Positions 27,490 to 38,905 of a stretch of 55,278 nt of DNA are shown here, in pieces. Within the stretch, counting starts at the first letter, position 1. The number at the start of each line of letters is the position of its first letter. This stretch comes from Dichotomicrobium sp964540795. Its GTDB lineage: Bacteria; Pseudomonadota; Alphaproteobacteria; Rhizobiales; Rhodomicrobiaceae. Position numbers and translations under genes: made by a program. The notes under the pieces are model-generated. The model worked only from the letters and a program-made list of their open reading frames with translations. It did no database searches and was not told the DNA's origin. The DNA lies in assembly GCA_964540795.1 (NCBI GenBank), contig CAZINX010000014.1, positions 1 to 55,278 on the forward strand. Reading direction: 5' to 3'.

Positions 27490-28482
27490 CGGCGACGCCT
27501 TCGGCAGATGGTCGCGGCGATGCTGCGTCTCGAAGTCGATCCGCGGGCCAACCGGGACGATCCGTGTCGGGTTGATTGTCTCGTGCGAGCCGTAATAGTG
27601 CCGCTTGATGTGGTCGAGCGAGACGGTCTCCGCGATGCCCGGCATCTGGTACAGTTCGCGGACATACCCCCACATGTTTGGATAATCCGCGATACGGCGC
27701 AGGTTGCACTTGAAGTGGCTATAGTAGACGGCGTCGAAGCGCACGAGCGTGGTGAATAGCCGCCAGTCCGCCTCCGTCAGCCGGTCGCCGACCAGATAGC
27801 GCTGGCGCGACAGCCGCTCCTCGATGTGATCGAGCGTGTCGAACAGGGGGGAGAAGTTTTCCTCATACGCCTCTTGCGTCGTGGCGAAGCCGCATTTGTA
27901 AACGCCGTTGTTCAACGTGTGGTAGACGCGCTCGTTGATCGCCTCGATGTCCTCGCGCAGGTCCGCCGGGTAATAGTCGCCCGCTGCCGCGCCGAGATGG
28001 TCGAACGCGCTGCCCAGCATCCGGATGATATCCGCCGACTCGTTGCTGACGATCGTCTCGCGCTTCTTGTCCCACAGGGTCGGGACGGTGACGCGGCCGG
28101 TGTAGTCCGGTTTGGCTTTCAGGTAGTTCTCATAGAGCCGCTTGGCGCCGTTCACGGTGTCGCGCGTCGCGCCAGGGTAGCTGTCATCAAACACCCAGCC
28201 TTCCGACAGCATGTCGGGGCTGACGACATCGACGCTGATCATGTCCTCCAGCCCCTTGACGGCGCGGAAGATCAGCGTGCGGTGCGCCCATGGGCAGGCG
28301 AGCGAGACATAGAGATGATAGCGGCCTGGTTCGGCCTCGAAGCCGCCTTCGCCCGACGGGCCGGGCGCGCCGTCCGGCGTGATCCAGTTGCGGAAAACCG
28401 GGTCGCTGCGCACGAAGCGCCCGCCGGTCTTGCCCGTGTCGTACCATTTGTCGTGCCAGACGCCGTCGATCAGAAGTCCCAT
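27472..28482 (-). CDS. Glutathionyl-hydroquinone reductase (YqjG/ECM4 family)
   Basis: This 336-residue protein belongs to the Xi-class glutathione transferases that reduce glutathionyl-hydroquinones with glutathione. The catalytic cysteine is C63 in LACPWAHRTL, with the thioredoxin-like domain before it and the helical domain after it (VYKCGFATTQEAYEEN, then RYLVGDRLTEADWRLF). The C-terminal PNMWGYVRELYQMPGI and HYYGSHETINP are family signatures. Length is typical. A GAGGAG ribosome site precedes the ATG. It probably has its own promoter in the gap upstream. Confidence 0.9.
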   Translation of the reverse strand: MGLLIDGVWHDKWYDTGKTGGRFVRSDPVFRNWITPDGAPGPSGEGGFEAEPGRYHLYVSLACPWAHRTLIFRAVKGLEDMISVDVVSPDMLSEGWVFDDSYPGATRDTVNGAKRLYENYLKAKPDYTGRVTVPTLWDKKRETIVSNESADIIRMLGSAFDHLGAAAGDYYPADLREDIEAINERVYHTLNNGVYKCGFATTQEAYEENFSPLFDTLDHIEERLSRQRYLVGDRLTEADWRLFTTLVRFDAVYYSHFKCNLRRIADYPNMWGYVRELYQMPGIAETVSLDHIKRHYYGSHETINPTRIVPVGPRIDFETQHRRDHLPKASPLPMSA

Positions 28483-28816
28483 GCCAGTCTCCTCGGTTCG
28501 CCTGATGACGGGATGTCTGGGCGCGGCGACCGCGGATCAAGGCGCGCGGGCGATTTTGCCTGTCACGATCGGGTGAGGGCGGGCCGGGCGCGGTTTTGCT
28601 GGACGGACGGGTAAGCGCGTGCTATCGCCCGCTCCATGACGCACGAGCCGATCCATAATCCCGCAAGCGTGGGCGCGCGACGACGAAGCCGCAGCTTCGA
28701 GCGCTTCAGCGCGCGCGTGCGTCCGGTCCCCCATTACGCATCCAGTTTCTGAACCGACCGAACCCGCCGCGCCAGCGCCCGCTGATGTCTGGTCGTGTTT
28801 GCGGTGGGGAAACGAG
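28483..28816. other. Gap between glutathionyl-hydroquinone reductase and GNAT genes
   Basis: These 334 bases separate two divergent genes. I see no gene, only a small hairpin with arms CGAAGC (28684-28689) and GCTTCG (28694-28699). It should contain both promoters. Confidence 0.4.
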
Positions 28817-29365
28817 ATGATGGACAATCGGTCGATCCGGCTGAGCAAGCCGGAAGACGCGACGATGATCGAGCAGCTTCATGACGCGGTTTTCGGTCCG
28901 GGGCGGTTTGCCCGGACGGCATATCGCGTGCGCGAGCAGGCGCAGGAGGCGGGTTTCGGGCTGACCGCCTGGAATCACGGCGCGCTCGCCGGGTCGGTGC
29001 ATTTCACGCCGGTGACGATCGGCGGGCGCAGCGGGGCGATGATGCTTGGGCCGCTGGCGGTTGCGTCAGCGTTCAAGGCGCAAGGGTTCGGACGCTGGCT
29101 GGTCGAGGAAGGCGTCAAGGAGGCGCGGGCGCGTGGCGCTGCGCTGGTCATTCTCGTGGGCGATCTGCCATATTACGCGCGCATGGGGTTTGAACGTATC
29201 GCGCCGGGGCAGGTCATCCTGCCGGGGCCGGTCGCGCCGGAGCGGTTGCTGGTGCGGGAACTGCGCGAGGGCGCGCGCGCCACATATCGCGGCTTGCTGG
29301 CTGGCGACCCCGGTTGGCGCGCGCCGTCTGAGCCAGCCGTTACCGCGCAGCAGGCTGCGGAGTAG
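28817..29365 (+). CDS. GNAT family N-acetyltransferase
   Basis: This 182-residue protein has the GNAT fold: the acetyl-CoA loop lies in LGPLAVASAFKAQGFGRWLVEEG (positions near 80-100) and is followed by ALVILVGDLPYYARMGFE. It resembles the YhbS-type group, whose substrate is unknown. ATG at 28817 has GGGGA upstream; the frame opens at 28799. It ends 11 bases before the stop of the convergent Sel1 gene. Confidence 0.85.
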   Translation: MMDNRSIRLSKPEDATMIEQLHDAVFGPGRFARTAYRVREQAQEAGFGLTAWNHGALAGSVHFTPVTIGGRSGAMMLGPLAVASAFKAQGFGRWLVEEGVKEARARGAALVILVGDLPYYARMGFERIAPGQVILPGPVAPERLLVRELREGARATYRGLLAGDPGWRAPSEPAVTAQQAAE

Positions 29366-29376
29366 CCGGCGGCCCG

Positions 29377-30543
29377 CTACTGCGCCGGCACTTCGACGCC
29401 CACGGACAGCATCTCGCCGCCATAACGGTTGACCTCGACCGTTGTGATGTCGTCGCTCGTCTCGTCGGCTTGCATCGATGGCTGGCCGCGCACGAACTTC
29501 TCCATCGGGTGCGGCGCGAGGTTCGCCTCTGCGCTCCCGGCTTCGTTCGCCGTGTCGTAGGGCAGGTAGAGCCTGATGTCCCGCATCAGCGCGCTGACCG
29601 CGCCATCGCCTGCATAGTCTTCGTCGCTCCCGGAGACCACGAGACTGCCCACCGGCGCGGCTTCCAGCGGCGTGGAGCGCAACGAGCGCAGTTTTGCCGT
29701 GGCGGTTTGCAGCGCGGCGGAGGTGCGGAAGCTGTCCCACGCGGCCACAAAACGTTCGGCCTGCTCGATGACCGCCGCCTCGGCATCCTGGCCAGCGGCG
29801 TGGTAGCGCGCCTCGATCCGTTCGCGTTGCCCCGCGCCCGCGTTGTCAGCCGCCAGCGCCAGCAGCGCCAGGCCCTGCGCGCGCAGCCGGTCATTGGCTT
29901 TCGATCGCCACAGCATATCGCCGAGATAGGCCTGCGCCGGCGCATATCGCTTCTGGCTCGCCTTAAGCAGCCAGCTTGCGGCAAGCCGCTGGCTGCGCGT
30001 CACGCCATCGCCTTCGGCGTACATCCGGCCAATCTGGAACTGCGCGCTGGGATCGCGGAAATAGCTCGCTGCGTCGCGCATGATCTGCGCGGCGCGTTGC
30101 GGATCGGGCCGGAGCCCGATCTCCGGTAGGCCCTCGCGGTAGTAGCGCGAAAGCTTGCGCATGGCCTCCGCCACCTGGCGCGAGGCCGGGTGCAGCCGGT
30201 CGATGTCGCCGTACCCGTTGACGATCATGTGGTAATAGACCAGCGCCTTGGCATCGTCGCGGTGTTCGCCTTCGCCACTGTAAAGCTGGGCCAGACGGAA
30301 TTGTGCGCCCAGCACGCCGCGATCCGCCGCGAACTTCAGCGCCGGGAGCGCCTTGCCGATCTCGCCCTTCGCCAGAGACCGCACGCCCGCGAGGTGGGCT
30401 GCATGGGGCGAGGCGAACTCCGACTCGACCTGCGACGTTTCGGTGTCCGGGCTACTGGAGATCAACGCGGCGAGTCCGCCAACGCCGATCGTCATGACGG
30501 CGAGGAGCGCAGCACCCCGCCAACCCCGCTTAAATATCTGCAT
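29377..30543 (-). CDS. Sel1-repeat (TPR-like) protein, ExoR-like
   Basis: This 388-residue protein starts with a membrane anchor or signal segment at about 11-29. Sel1-like repeats follow: ALKFAADRGVLGAQFRLAQ (69-87), a block at 125-166, PSAQFQIGRMYAEGDGV (165-181) and APAQAYLGDMLW (201-212). The order and spacing, including the central KLSRYYREGLPEIGLRPD block, recall ExoR of Rhizobiales, a periplasmic inhibitor of the ExoS/ChvI two-component system. ExoR is about 268 residues, so the C-terminal 120 residues (polar, with GSDEDYAGDG) are extra. It overlaps the end of ilvD by 14 bases and follows GGAAG, so it is translationally coupled to ilvD. The ExoR link is a judgement from repeat layout and is not certain. 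Confidence 0.7.
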   Translation of the reverse strand: MQIFKRGWRGAALLAVMTIGVGGLAALISSSPDTETSQVESEFASPHAAHLAGVRSLAKGEIGKALPALKFAADRGVLGAQFRLAQLYSGEGEHRDDAKALVYYHMIVNGYGDIDRLHPASRQVAEAMRKLSRYYREGLPEIGLRPDPQRAAQIMRDAASYFRDPSAQFQIGRMYAEGDGVTRSQRLAASWLLKASQKRYAPAQAYLGDMLWRSKANDRLRAQGLALLALAADNAGAGQRERIEARYHAAGQDAEAAVIEQAERFVAAWDSFRTSAALQTATAKLRSLRSTPLEAAPVGSLVVSGSDEDYAGDGAVSALMRDIRLYLPYDTANEAGSAEANLAPHPMEKFVRGQPSMQADETSDDITTVEVNRYGGEMLSVGVEVPAQ

Positions 30544-32254
30544 AACACGACACTTCCGCTTCGGCCCCCGGATGGGTCACGGCTCCCTCGCGCGCCGAAC
30601 CCACCGTTTGAGCATACTTCCACAGCGCACCGCTCTGATAATCCGTCTCGCGTGGCGTCCACGCCGCCTTGCGCCGCTCAAGTTCCGCGGCATCGACTTC
30701 GAGGTCGATCACGCCGTTCGCGGCGTCGATCAGGATCGAGTCGCCGTCTTCCACCAGCGCGATCGGCCCGCCGACCGCCGCTTCCGGCCCCACATGGCCG
30801 ATGCAGAAGCCGCGCGTCGCGCCGGAGAAGCGCCCGTCGGTGATGAGCGCGACCTTGTCGCCCATGCCCTGGCCGTAGATCGCTGCCGTGGTGGACAGCA
30901 TCTCGCGCATTCCAGGGCCGCCTTTCGGCCCCTCGTAGCGGATGATGATGATGTCGCCTTCTTCGTACTGGCGCGCATCGACGGCGGCGAATGCCTCTTC
31001 CTCGCTGTCGAAGCAGCGAGCCTTGCCGCGGAAGACAAGGTTCTGCATTCCGGCGACCTTCACGATCGCGCCGTCTGGCGCCAGCGAGCCTTTCAGGCCG
31101 ACGACGCCGCCGGTCGGGCTGATCGGGTTGGTGACCGGATAAACCACATCCTGATTGTCGGGGAAGCGAACGCCGGCCAGGTCTTCCGCGATGGTCTTGC
31201 CTGTCACGGTCAGGCAGTCGGGGTGCAGATAACCGCCTTCGAGCAAGGTCTTGAGCACGATCTGGACGCCGCCAGCCTCGAACAGGTCCTTGGCCACGTA
31301 TTTGCCGCCCGGTTTCAGGTCGGCAATATACGGCGTCTTCTTGAAGATTTCCGCAACGTCGAACAGATCGAACTTGATGCCGGCCTCATGCGCGATCGCC
31401 GGCAGATGCAGCGCCGCGTTGGTCGAGCCGCCGGTGGCCGCAACCACGACCGCCGCGTTTTCCAGCGCTTCGCGTGTAACGATGTCGCGCGGGCGCAGAC
31501 CGTCCGCGATGAGCCGCATGACCGTGCGACCGGAAGCCGCCCCGTATTGATCGCGCGTCTCATAGGGCGCGGGCGCGCCAGCCGAGCCGGGAAGCGCGAT
31601 GCCCATCGCCTCGGAGACGCAGGCCATCGTGTTCGCCGTGAACTGCCCGCCGCAGGACCCGGCGCTCGGGCAGGCGACGCATTCCAGTTCGTGCAGGTCC
31701 TCGTCGGACATCTGGCCGCTGGAATGCTTGCCGACGCCCTCAAAGACGTCGACGACGGTGACTTCCTTGCCTTTGAACCTGCCCGGCAGGATCGTGCCGC
31801 CATACATGAACACGCTGGGCACGTTCAGGCGGACCATCGCCATCATCATGCCGGGCAGGGATTTGTCGCAGCCGGCGAGGCCGACAAGCGCGTCATAGCA
31901 GTGGCCGCGCATGGTCAGTTCGATGGAGTCGGCGATAACCTCGCGGCTGACCAGCGAGGACTTCATGCCCTGGTGGCCCATCGCGATGCCGTCGGTGACG
32001 GTGATCGTGCAGAATTCGCGCGGCGTGCCGTGTTCTTCGAGGACGCCCTGTTTCACCGCCTGCGCCTGGCGCATCAGCGCGATGTTGCACGGCGCGGCCT
32101 CGTTCCAGCAGGTCGCAACTCCGACGAAAGGCTGATGAATTTGTTCTTCGGTCAGGCCCATCGCATAGTAATATGAGCGGTGCGGCGCGCGGTTCGGGCC
32201 TTCGGTCACATGGCGGCTGGGCAGTTTCGACTTGTCGAAGGATTTGGCGTCCAT
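30530..32254 (-). CDS. ilvD: Dihydroxy-acid dehydratase
   Basis: This 574-residue iron-sulfur enzyme dehydrates 2,3-dihydroxy acids to 2-keto acids in branched-chain amino acid synthesis. The cluster-ligand cysteines sit in ATCWNEAAPCN, GLAGCDKSLPGM and PSAGSCGGQFTANTM. Other family signatures are GHCYDALVGLAG, GRFSGATRGFCIGHVGPEA and the C-terminal KYAQTVGSA. The length matches the family. ATG is at 32254 without a strong ribosome site. A Sel1 gene follows with a 14-base overlap, an unusual partner. Confidence 0.95.
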   Translation of the reverse strand: MDAKSFDKSKLPSRHVTEGPNRAPHRSYYYAMGLTEEQIHQPFVGVATCWNEAAPCNIALMRQAQAVKQGVLEEHGTPREFCTITVTDGIAMGHQGMKSSLVSREVIADSIELTMRGHCYDALVGLAGCDKSLPGMMMAMVRLNVPSVFMYGGTILPGRFKGKEVTVVDVFEGVGKHSSGQMSDEDLHELECVACPSAGSCGGQFTANTMACVSEAMGIALPGSAGAPAPYETRDQYGAASGRTVMRLIADGLRPRDIVTREALENAAVVVAATGGSTNAALHLPAIAHEAGIKFDLFDVAEIFKKTPYIADLKPGGKYVAKDLFEAGGVQIVLKTLLEGGYLHPDCLTVTGKTIAEDLAGVRFPDNQDVVYPVTNPISPTGGVVGLKGSLAPDGAIVKVAGMQNLVFRGKARCFDSEEEAFAAVDARQYEEGDIIIIRYEGPKGGPGMREMLSTTAAIYGQGMGDKVALITDGRFSGATRGFCIGHVGPEAAVGGPIALVEDGDSILIDAANGVIDLEVDAAELERRKAAWTPRETDYQSGALWKYAQTVGSAREGAVTHPGAEAEVSCYADI

Positions 32255-32569
32255 GGCGTACTTTCACTGACCTCAAACGGCGCTGTGCCTGACCGTTGGG
32301 CACACAGCCTGAAATTCTGTCACAAAACACCCCGCACCGGCTTCACGAGTCTGTCATCCGCCAGTGGTCGAGTGTCGATCGGCTGTCATAAACTGAGCAT
32401 ATTGCACGGTCGAAATCCATTATGGCGCAAACTTGACGCGCTTTCAGCAATATGTGGTGTCGCAGTCACACCCTTGGTGAAACCAGACACGATGGCCGGT
32501 TTTCGCGCGGCAAGGTTTACGCGCGCTTAACAGATTGGGGACAACTTTACAGGTCTGCGATCGCTGCGC
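32255..32569. other. Gap between valS and ilvD
   Basis: These 315 bases hold no gene I can support. A stem GCTGTG (32283-32288) with CACAGC (32304-32309) lies about 30 bases upstream of ilvD, within its likely leader. No clear -35/-10 pair was found. Confidence 0.4.
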
Positions 32570-35257
<2,688 letters not shown>

Positions 35258-35469
35258 CTGCGAGTCTTACGTTCGTCACCGCATCGTCCCTTGCCGCCGG
35301 GTGGAGCATTCGCGTGCGCGCCGCGCCAGAAGCTTCACGTCGGCGCGTTCCCGTCAGGATGTTTGGCCGGCTGCCGCCTCGGAATCCTGCTAATGCTGTA
35401 TGACGCCTCCGGCGAATTCGTCAATGTCGGAGGCGGCGCGGCACGCGTTCCCACGGCGATGCGCCGCGC

Positions 35470-36825
35470 TTAGCGTTCCTCGTCCTGACAATGATCGGGC
35501 GTCGTCGCGTTGTCGCCGGCCGGCTCCTGAGAGGCCGCGACCTGCTCGCGCATGGCCGCCTCGACGAGTCGCGGCATGTTGTTGTCCAGCCATTCCTGAA
35601 GCATCGGGCGCAGCAGCTCCTTCACGCTGTCCTCCAGCGTCTTGCCGCCGAGGGATGCAGGCGGAGCCGCCAACTGCGCCGGCTCGCTGACGGCAGACTG
35701 TTGCGGCGCTGGGGTGTGTTCCGGGGCCTCCTCTTGGGGGGGCAGGGCGATCTCGCGCGCTTCGTCGATGGTCTGCGTCTCTGGCCCTGTCATCTCTTCC
35801 CTATCCGTCGTCTGCGCCGGCGCTTCTTCCGCTTCGCCCCAGGCAAAGTCCTCCTGCGCGCGGTCGCTGGCGGGCTGATCGGCGGGCGCAGGCTGATCGG
35901 CCGGCGCGGGCGCTTGCGGTTGGGCTGCGCTCGCCCACTGGCGCGGCGGCATCCCGAAAACCGCTTCAAGCTCTTCCGCGGCGGGGAATGCGCGCAGCGT
36001 CTGCGCTTCCGCCGGCTGCTCCGGCGCTGGCTGTGGATCGTCGCCCGGTTCGGCAGCGTCCTGCGTCGACCCTGCTCCTGCAGCATCGCTCTCGCTCAAC
36101 GACGTCAATTCGATGCCGGGCGCGTCGGCCTGCTCGAATTCCGGCTCGCTTTCCACTTCTTGCTCCGCTGCCTCAGCGTTTTCTTCCCGCGGCGGTTCGC
36201 TCACCCCGGCGTGCCGATCGTCCGCGTCAGTGCGCGCAAAGCGGACGCCAGACTGCTGCGATCGCGCCAGCTTGTAGCTTTCCGTCACATCGAATGGATC
36301 GTTGGAGGGCCAGGCGCTCTCGGGATGGGTCTGCGCCGCGGAGAAGGGCGAGGTCGGCCCTTCGTCGCCGACGGGCATCTGGAAATCCTCCGCCCACGCA
36401 TTCGCATGAGCGATCGCCGGGTCTGCTTCCGCGGGTTCGGCTGAGGACGTGTCCTGCCGCTGCGCCTGCTCCGCCGCGTCTTCCGGCTGGGCCTGCGTCA
36501 GTCGCTCCTGCTCGCTGCGCAGCGCGGCGGCCGGGTCCGGCACGATAAAGTCTTCCGACAGATCGAGCACGTCCTCGCCCTGCTCAGGCGCGGCTTCCGC
36601 ATCCCTTTCCGGCAGCGGCTCCCCGGCCTGACCGCCGCGCAGAACGCTCAGGATGTCGGGCTGGCCCTGCGCCCCGTTGTCGTGATGGCCGTTCGCCGTG
36701 TCCGGGGCGCGCGCCGACGGGTTTTCGGGCGCGCCCTTGACGCCACCGTCATCCGCGATGATTTCGCGGATCGAGGACAGGATGTCATCGATGCTCGGCT
36801 GCGACTCGTTACTCTCCGCGCTCAT
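35470..36825 (-). CDS. popZ: PopZ / DUF2497 polar organising protein
   Basis: This 451-residue protein is the PopZ homologue, which in alphaproteobacteria forms a polar scaffold that anchors chromosome-partition and cell-cycle proteins. The N-terminal client-binding motif is SIDDILSSIREIIADD (11-26). The C-terminal oligomerisation helices are GKTLEDSVKELLRPMLQEWL through MPRLVEAA (394-424). The linker between (about 30-390) is a very long Glu/Asp/Pro/Ala/Gln-rich disordered region, consistent with the enlarged PopZ of Rhizobiales compared with the 177-residue Caulobacter protein. Its place between tolC and valS is conserved in Rhizobiales. Confidence 0.88.
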   Translation of the reverse strand: MSAESNESQPSIDDILSSIREIIADDGGVKGAPENPSARAPDTANGHHDNGAQGQPDILSVLRGGQAGEPLPERDAEAAPEQGEDVLDLSEDFIVPDPAAALRSEQERLTQAQPEDAAEQAQRQDTSSAEPAEADPAIAHANAWAEDFQMPVGDEGPTSPFSAAQTHPESAWPSNDPFDVTESYKLARSQQSGVRFARTDADDRHAGVSEPPREENAEAAEQEVESEPEFEQADAPGIELTSLSESDAAGAGSTQDAAEPGDDPQPAPEQPAEAQTLRAFPAAEELEAVFGMPPRQWASAAQPQAPAPADQPAPADQPASDRAQEDFAWGEAEEAPAQTTDREEMTGPETQTIDEAREIALPPQEEAPEHTPAPQQSAVSEPAQLAAPPASLGGKTLEDSVKELLRPMLQEWLDNNMPRLVEAAMREQVAASQEPAGDNATTPDHCQDEER

Positions 36826-37055
36826 TGAAAGTCCCCCGCTTACACCGCCGCGCTGCTATCAAGGGAATGAGAACGCCTGGCCGGTCCGGGCCAACGCTCA
36901 TTTACGGTTCGTGAGCTTTTCTGTTCAGCTTTTCTCCAAGGTGAATAACGCAGATGGCCCCACGCCGACAAGACGTTCCCGGGCGCTTTAGCCGGCTTTG
37001 CGACGAATTTCCGGCGTCTGGGGACAAGCGGGTATAAACGGCCTGAATGCGCCCG

Positions 37056-38576
37056 TTACTGTTTCGACGAGCCGTATTCGCCCTCAGGCACAACCCACGG
37101 CTCCGTGCTCACCCCGGTGCCGCCCGTTGCTTCGTCTATCAGCTCTTTTCCCGGCTCCAGGACCGCGTCGCCGCCCACGACGGTAGCGTCCTGGACCGGC
37201 AGCACGCTGGTCGCCCAGTGAAAGCCGAAGGGGCGGTCCTTTACAGCCTCGTAGTGGACGCCCGGATCGTAAAGCTCTGTCGGCAGTCCCAGATCGGATG
37301 GAGTCAAGCGGCCGATGGCGGCGAGCAGGGTGTAGGACGCCACGACGAGATCGCGGCGGCTGGTCACCAGCGACACTTGCGTATCCAGCAGGTCCTGTTC
37401 GGTATCGAGCACGTCAAGCAGCGTGCGCTGACCAACCTGCCACTCGGCCCGGATGCCTTCCAGGGCAATTTCATTGGCCTGGACCGCGGCGCGGTCCGAT
37501 ACGATCGCGGCGCGGGCGGCGACGACCTGTCCCCACGCAGATACCACGTCCGCGCGCACCGCCTGGCGCGCCTGGTCGACCTGCTGGCGGCGCTGGAGTT
37601 CGGTATCCTGCGACTGACGCACCCGAGCGGACACCTCGCCAGCCTGATAAAGCGGCACGGTCATGCGGCCGGTAACGGTCGTGGTATCCCGCTCTTCGAC
37701 GCCGCCGGTCTCAAAGCTCTTCTTGTAGCTGGCTTCGAGCCGGACTTCCGGCAGCAGTTCGCCCTTGATCGTTTTGGTGTCGTATTCCGCCGACTTGACG
37801 CGGAACAGGCCGGCAAGGACTTGCGGATTCCGCATCTCCCCTTCCCTGAGAGCGGCCTCCAGCGTTGGCGGCAGCAGGCGATCCACGGGTTGAGGCGTCT
37901 GGAGATCGCGCGGCGGAAAGCCGATCACCCTTTCGTAGGCGGCGCGGCTGGTCTTGAGATTGGCTTTCGCGAGGTTGAGCTGGGAAATCGCCGCCTCGCG
38001 ACGCGCGCGCGCCTGCGCAACGTCGGTCCTGGTGACTTCGCCGACCTCAAAGCGATCCTGCGTCGCCTGCAATTGTTCGCCCAGGAATTCGACGTTGTTC
38101 TCGCGCAGGCGGACGATGGCCTGATCGCGCAGCACGTTCATGTACTGCGTGACTCCGTCGAGCAGCACCTGCTGCCCGATGTCGCGCAGATCCTCCCGCG
38201 CCGCTTCCACGCCGGACCGGGCCGCCTCAACCGAATTCATCGTGCGGAAACCGCGGAAGATCGGCTGGGCCAGGCTGACGGAGTAGCTGCGCGGCCAGTT
38301 GTCTTCATTGCCGCCTCCGCCCACGCCTCCAACGCCGCCGTTGCGGGACGTCACATCCTGATAGGTGTGCGTGACCTCGCCCTGGATCGTTGGACGATAA
38401 CCCGATTTCGCGCGCGAAACCTCTTCATCCGTCGCGCGCAGTTGCGCTCTCTGCGCCTTGAGCTGCGGGTTGGCGATATAGGCCGCCGCGAGCGCTTCCT
38501 TGAGGGTTTCCCCATGAGCGGCGGGACTGGAAAGCGCGCCCGATACCGCAACCGCTAATACGAGGACATTGCGCAT
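37056..38576 (-). CDS. tolC: TolC family outer membrane efflux channel
   Basis: This 506-residue protein is a TolC-type trimeric outer membrane channel that works with type I secretion or RND pumps. The signal peptide is MRNVLVLAVAVSGALSSPAAHG. Tandem coiled-coil repeats follow, with landmarks ETLKEALAAAYIANPQL, RAKSGYRPTIQGEVTHTY and VTRTDVAQARARREAAISQL. The second repeat contains TLLDVLDTEQDLLDTQ and VTSRRDLVVASYTLLAAIG. ATG at 38576 has AGGG upstream; the frame from 38609 adds 11 residues without a signal. It lies upstream of popZ with a 230-base gap. Confidence 0.93.
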   Translation of the reverse strand: MRNVLVLAVAVSGALSSPAAHGETLKEALAAAYIANPQLKAQRAQLRATDEEVSRAKSGYRPTIQGEVTHTYQDVTSRNGGVGGVGGGGNEDNWPRSYSVSLAQPIFRGFRTMNSVEAARSGVEAAREDLRDIGQQVLLDGVTQYMNVLRDQAIVRLRENNVEFLGEQLQATQDRFEVGEVTRTDVAQARARREAAISQLNLAKANLKTSRAAYERVIGFPPRDLQTPQPVDRLLPPTLEAALREGEMRNPQVLAGLFRVKSAEYDTKTIKGELLPEVRLEASYKKSFETGGVEERDTTTVTGRMTVPLYQAGEVSARVRQSQDTELQRRQQVDQARQAVRADVVSAWGQVVAARAAIVSDRAAVQANEIALEGIRAEWQVGQRTLLDVLDTEQDLLDTQVSLVTSRRDLVVASYTLLAAIGRLTPSDLGLPTELYDPGVHYEAVKDRPFGFHWATSVLPVQDATVVGGDAVLEPGKELIDEATGGTGVSTEPWVVPEGEYGSSKQ

Positions 38577-38905
38577 TTTTTGCCCTTTTCGCCGGAAATC
38601 CGTTTTCAAAGCCCTTGCCTCGCCTTCCCCCTGACCCGGTTACTCGCACTCCGCGCGGCATGATCGATCACGCGAGCAATACCCCCAACCACACTCAGTC
38701 TACCGATTCGAACAAGAGCTCCAGATCAGCACGCAAGGTATCTCCGGGACAAGTCGCGCGAAAGGGTGTGTTACTGCCATGAACACAATCTTTGAGTGGA
38801 CGTGGCCTTTTTGCAGCTTTCGGGGTTCTCAACCTTTGCGTGCGTTGACGTCGCGCCACACCTTCGCGAGACAGATCTTCGATTCCGGGTTCCGAAAGGC
38901 GCGGA
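38577..38905. other. Gap between histidine kinase and tolC
   Basis: These 329 bases carry no gene I can support; a 70-codon frame at 38779-38991 overlaps the kinase and is not convincing. It should contain the tolC promoter on the minus strand. Two GATTC motifs lie at 38705 and 38881. Confidence 0.4.

Noticed and set aside
30353..32176. 607-codon plus-strand open frame opposite ilvD
   Set aside because: Antisense of a clear dihydroxy-acid dehydratase; composition typical of shadow frames.
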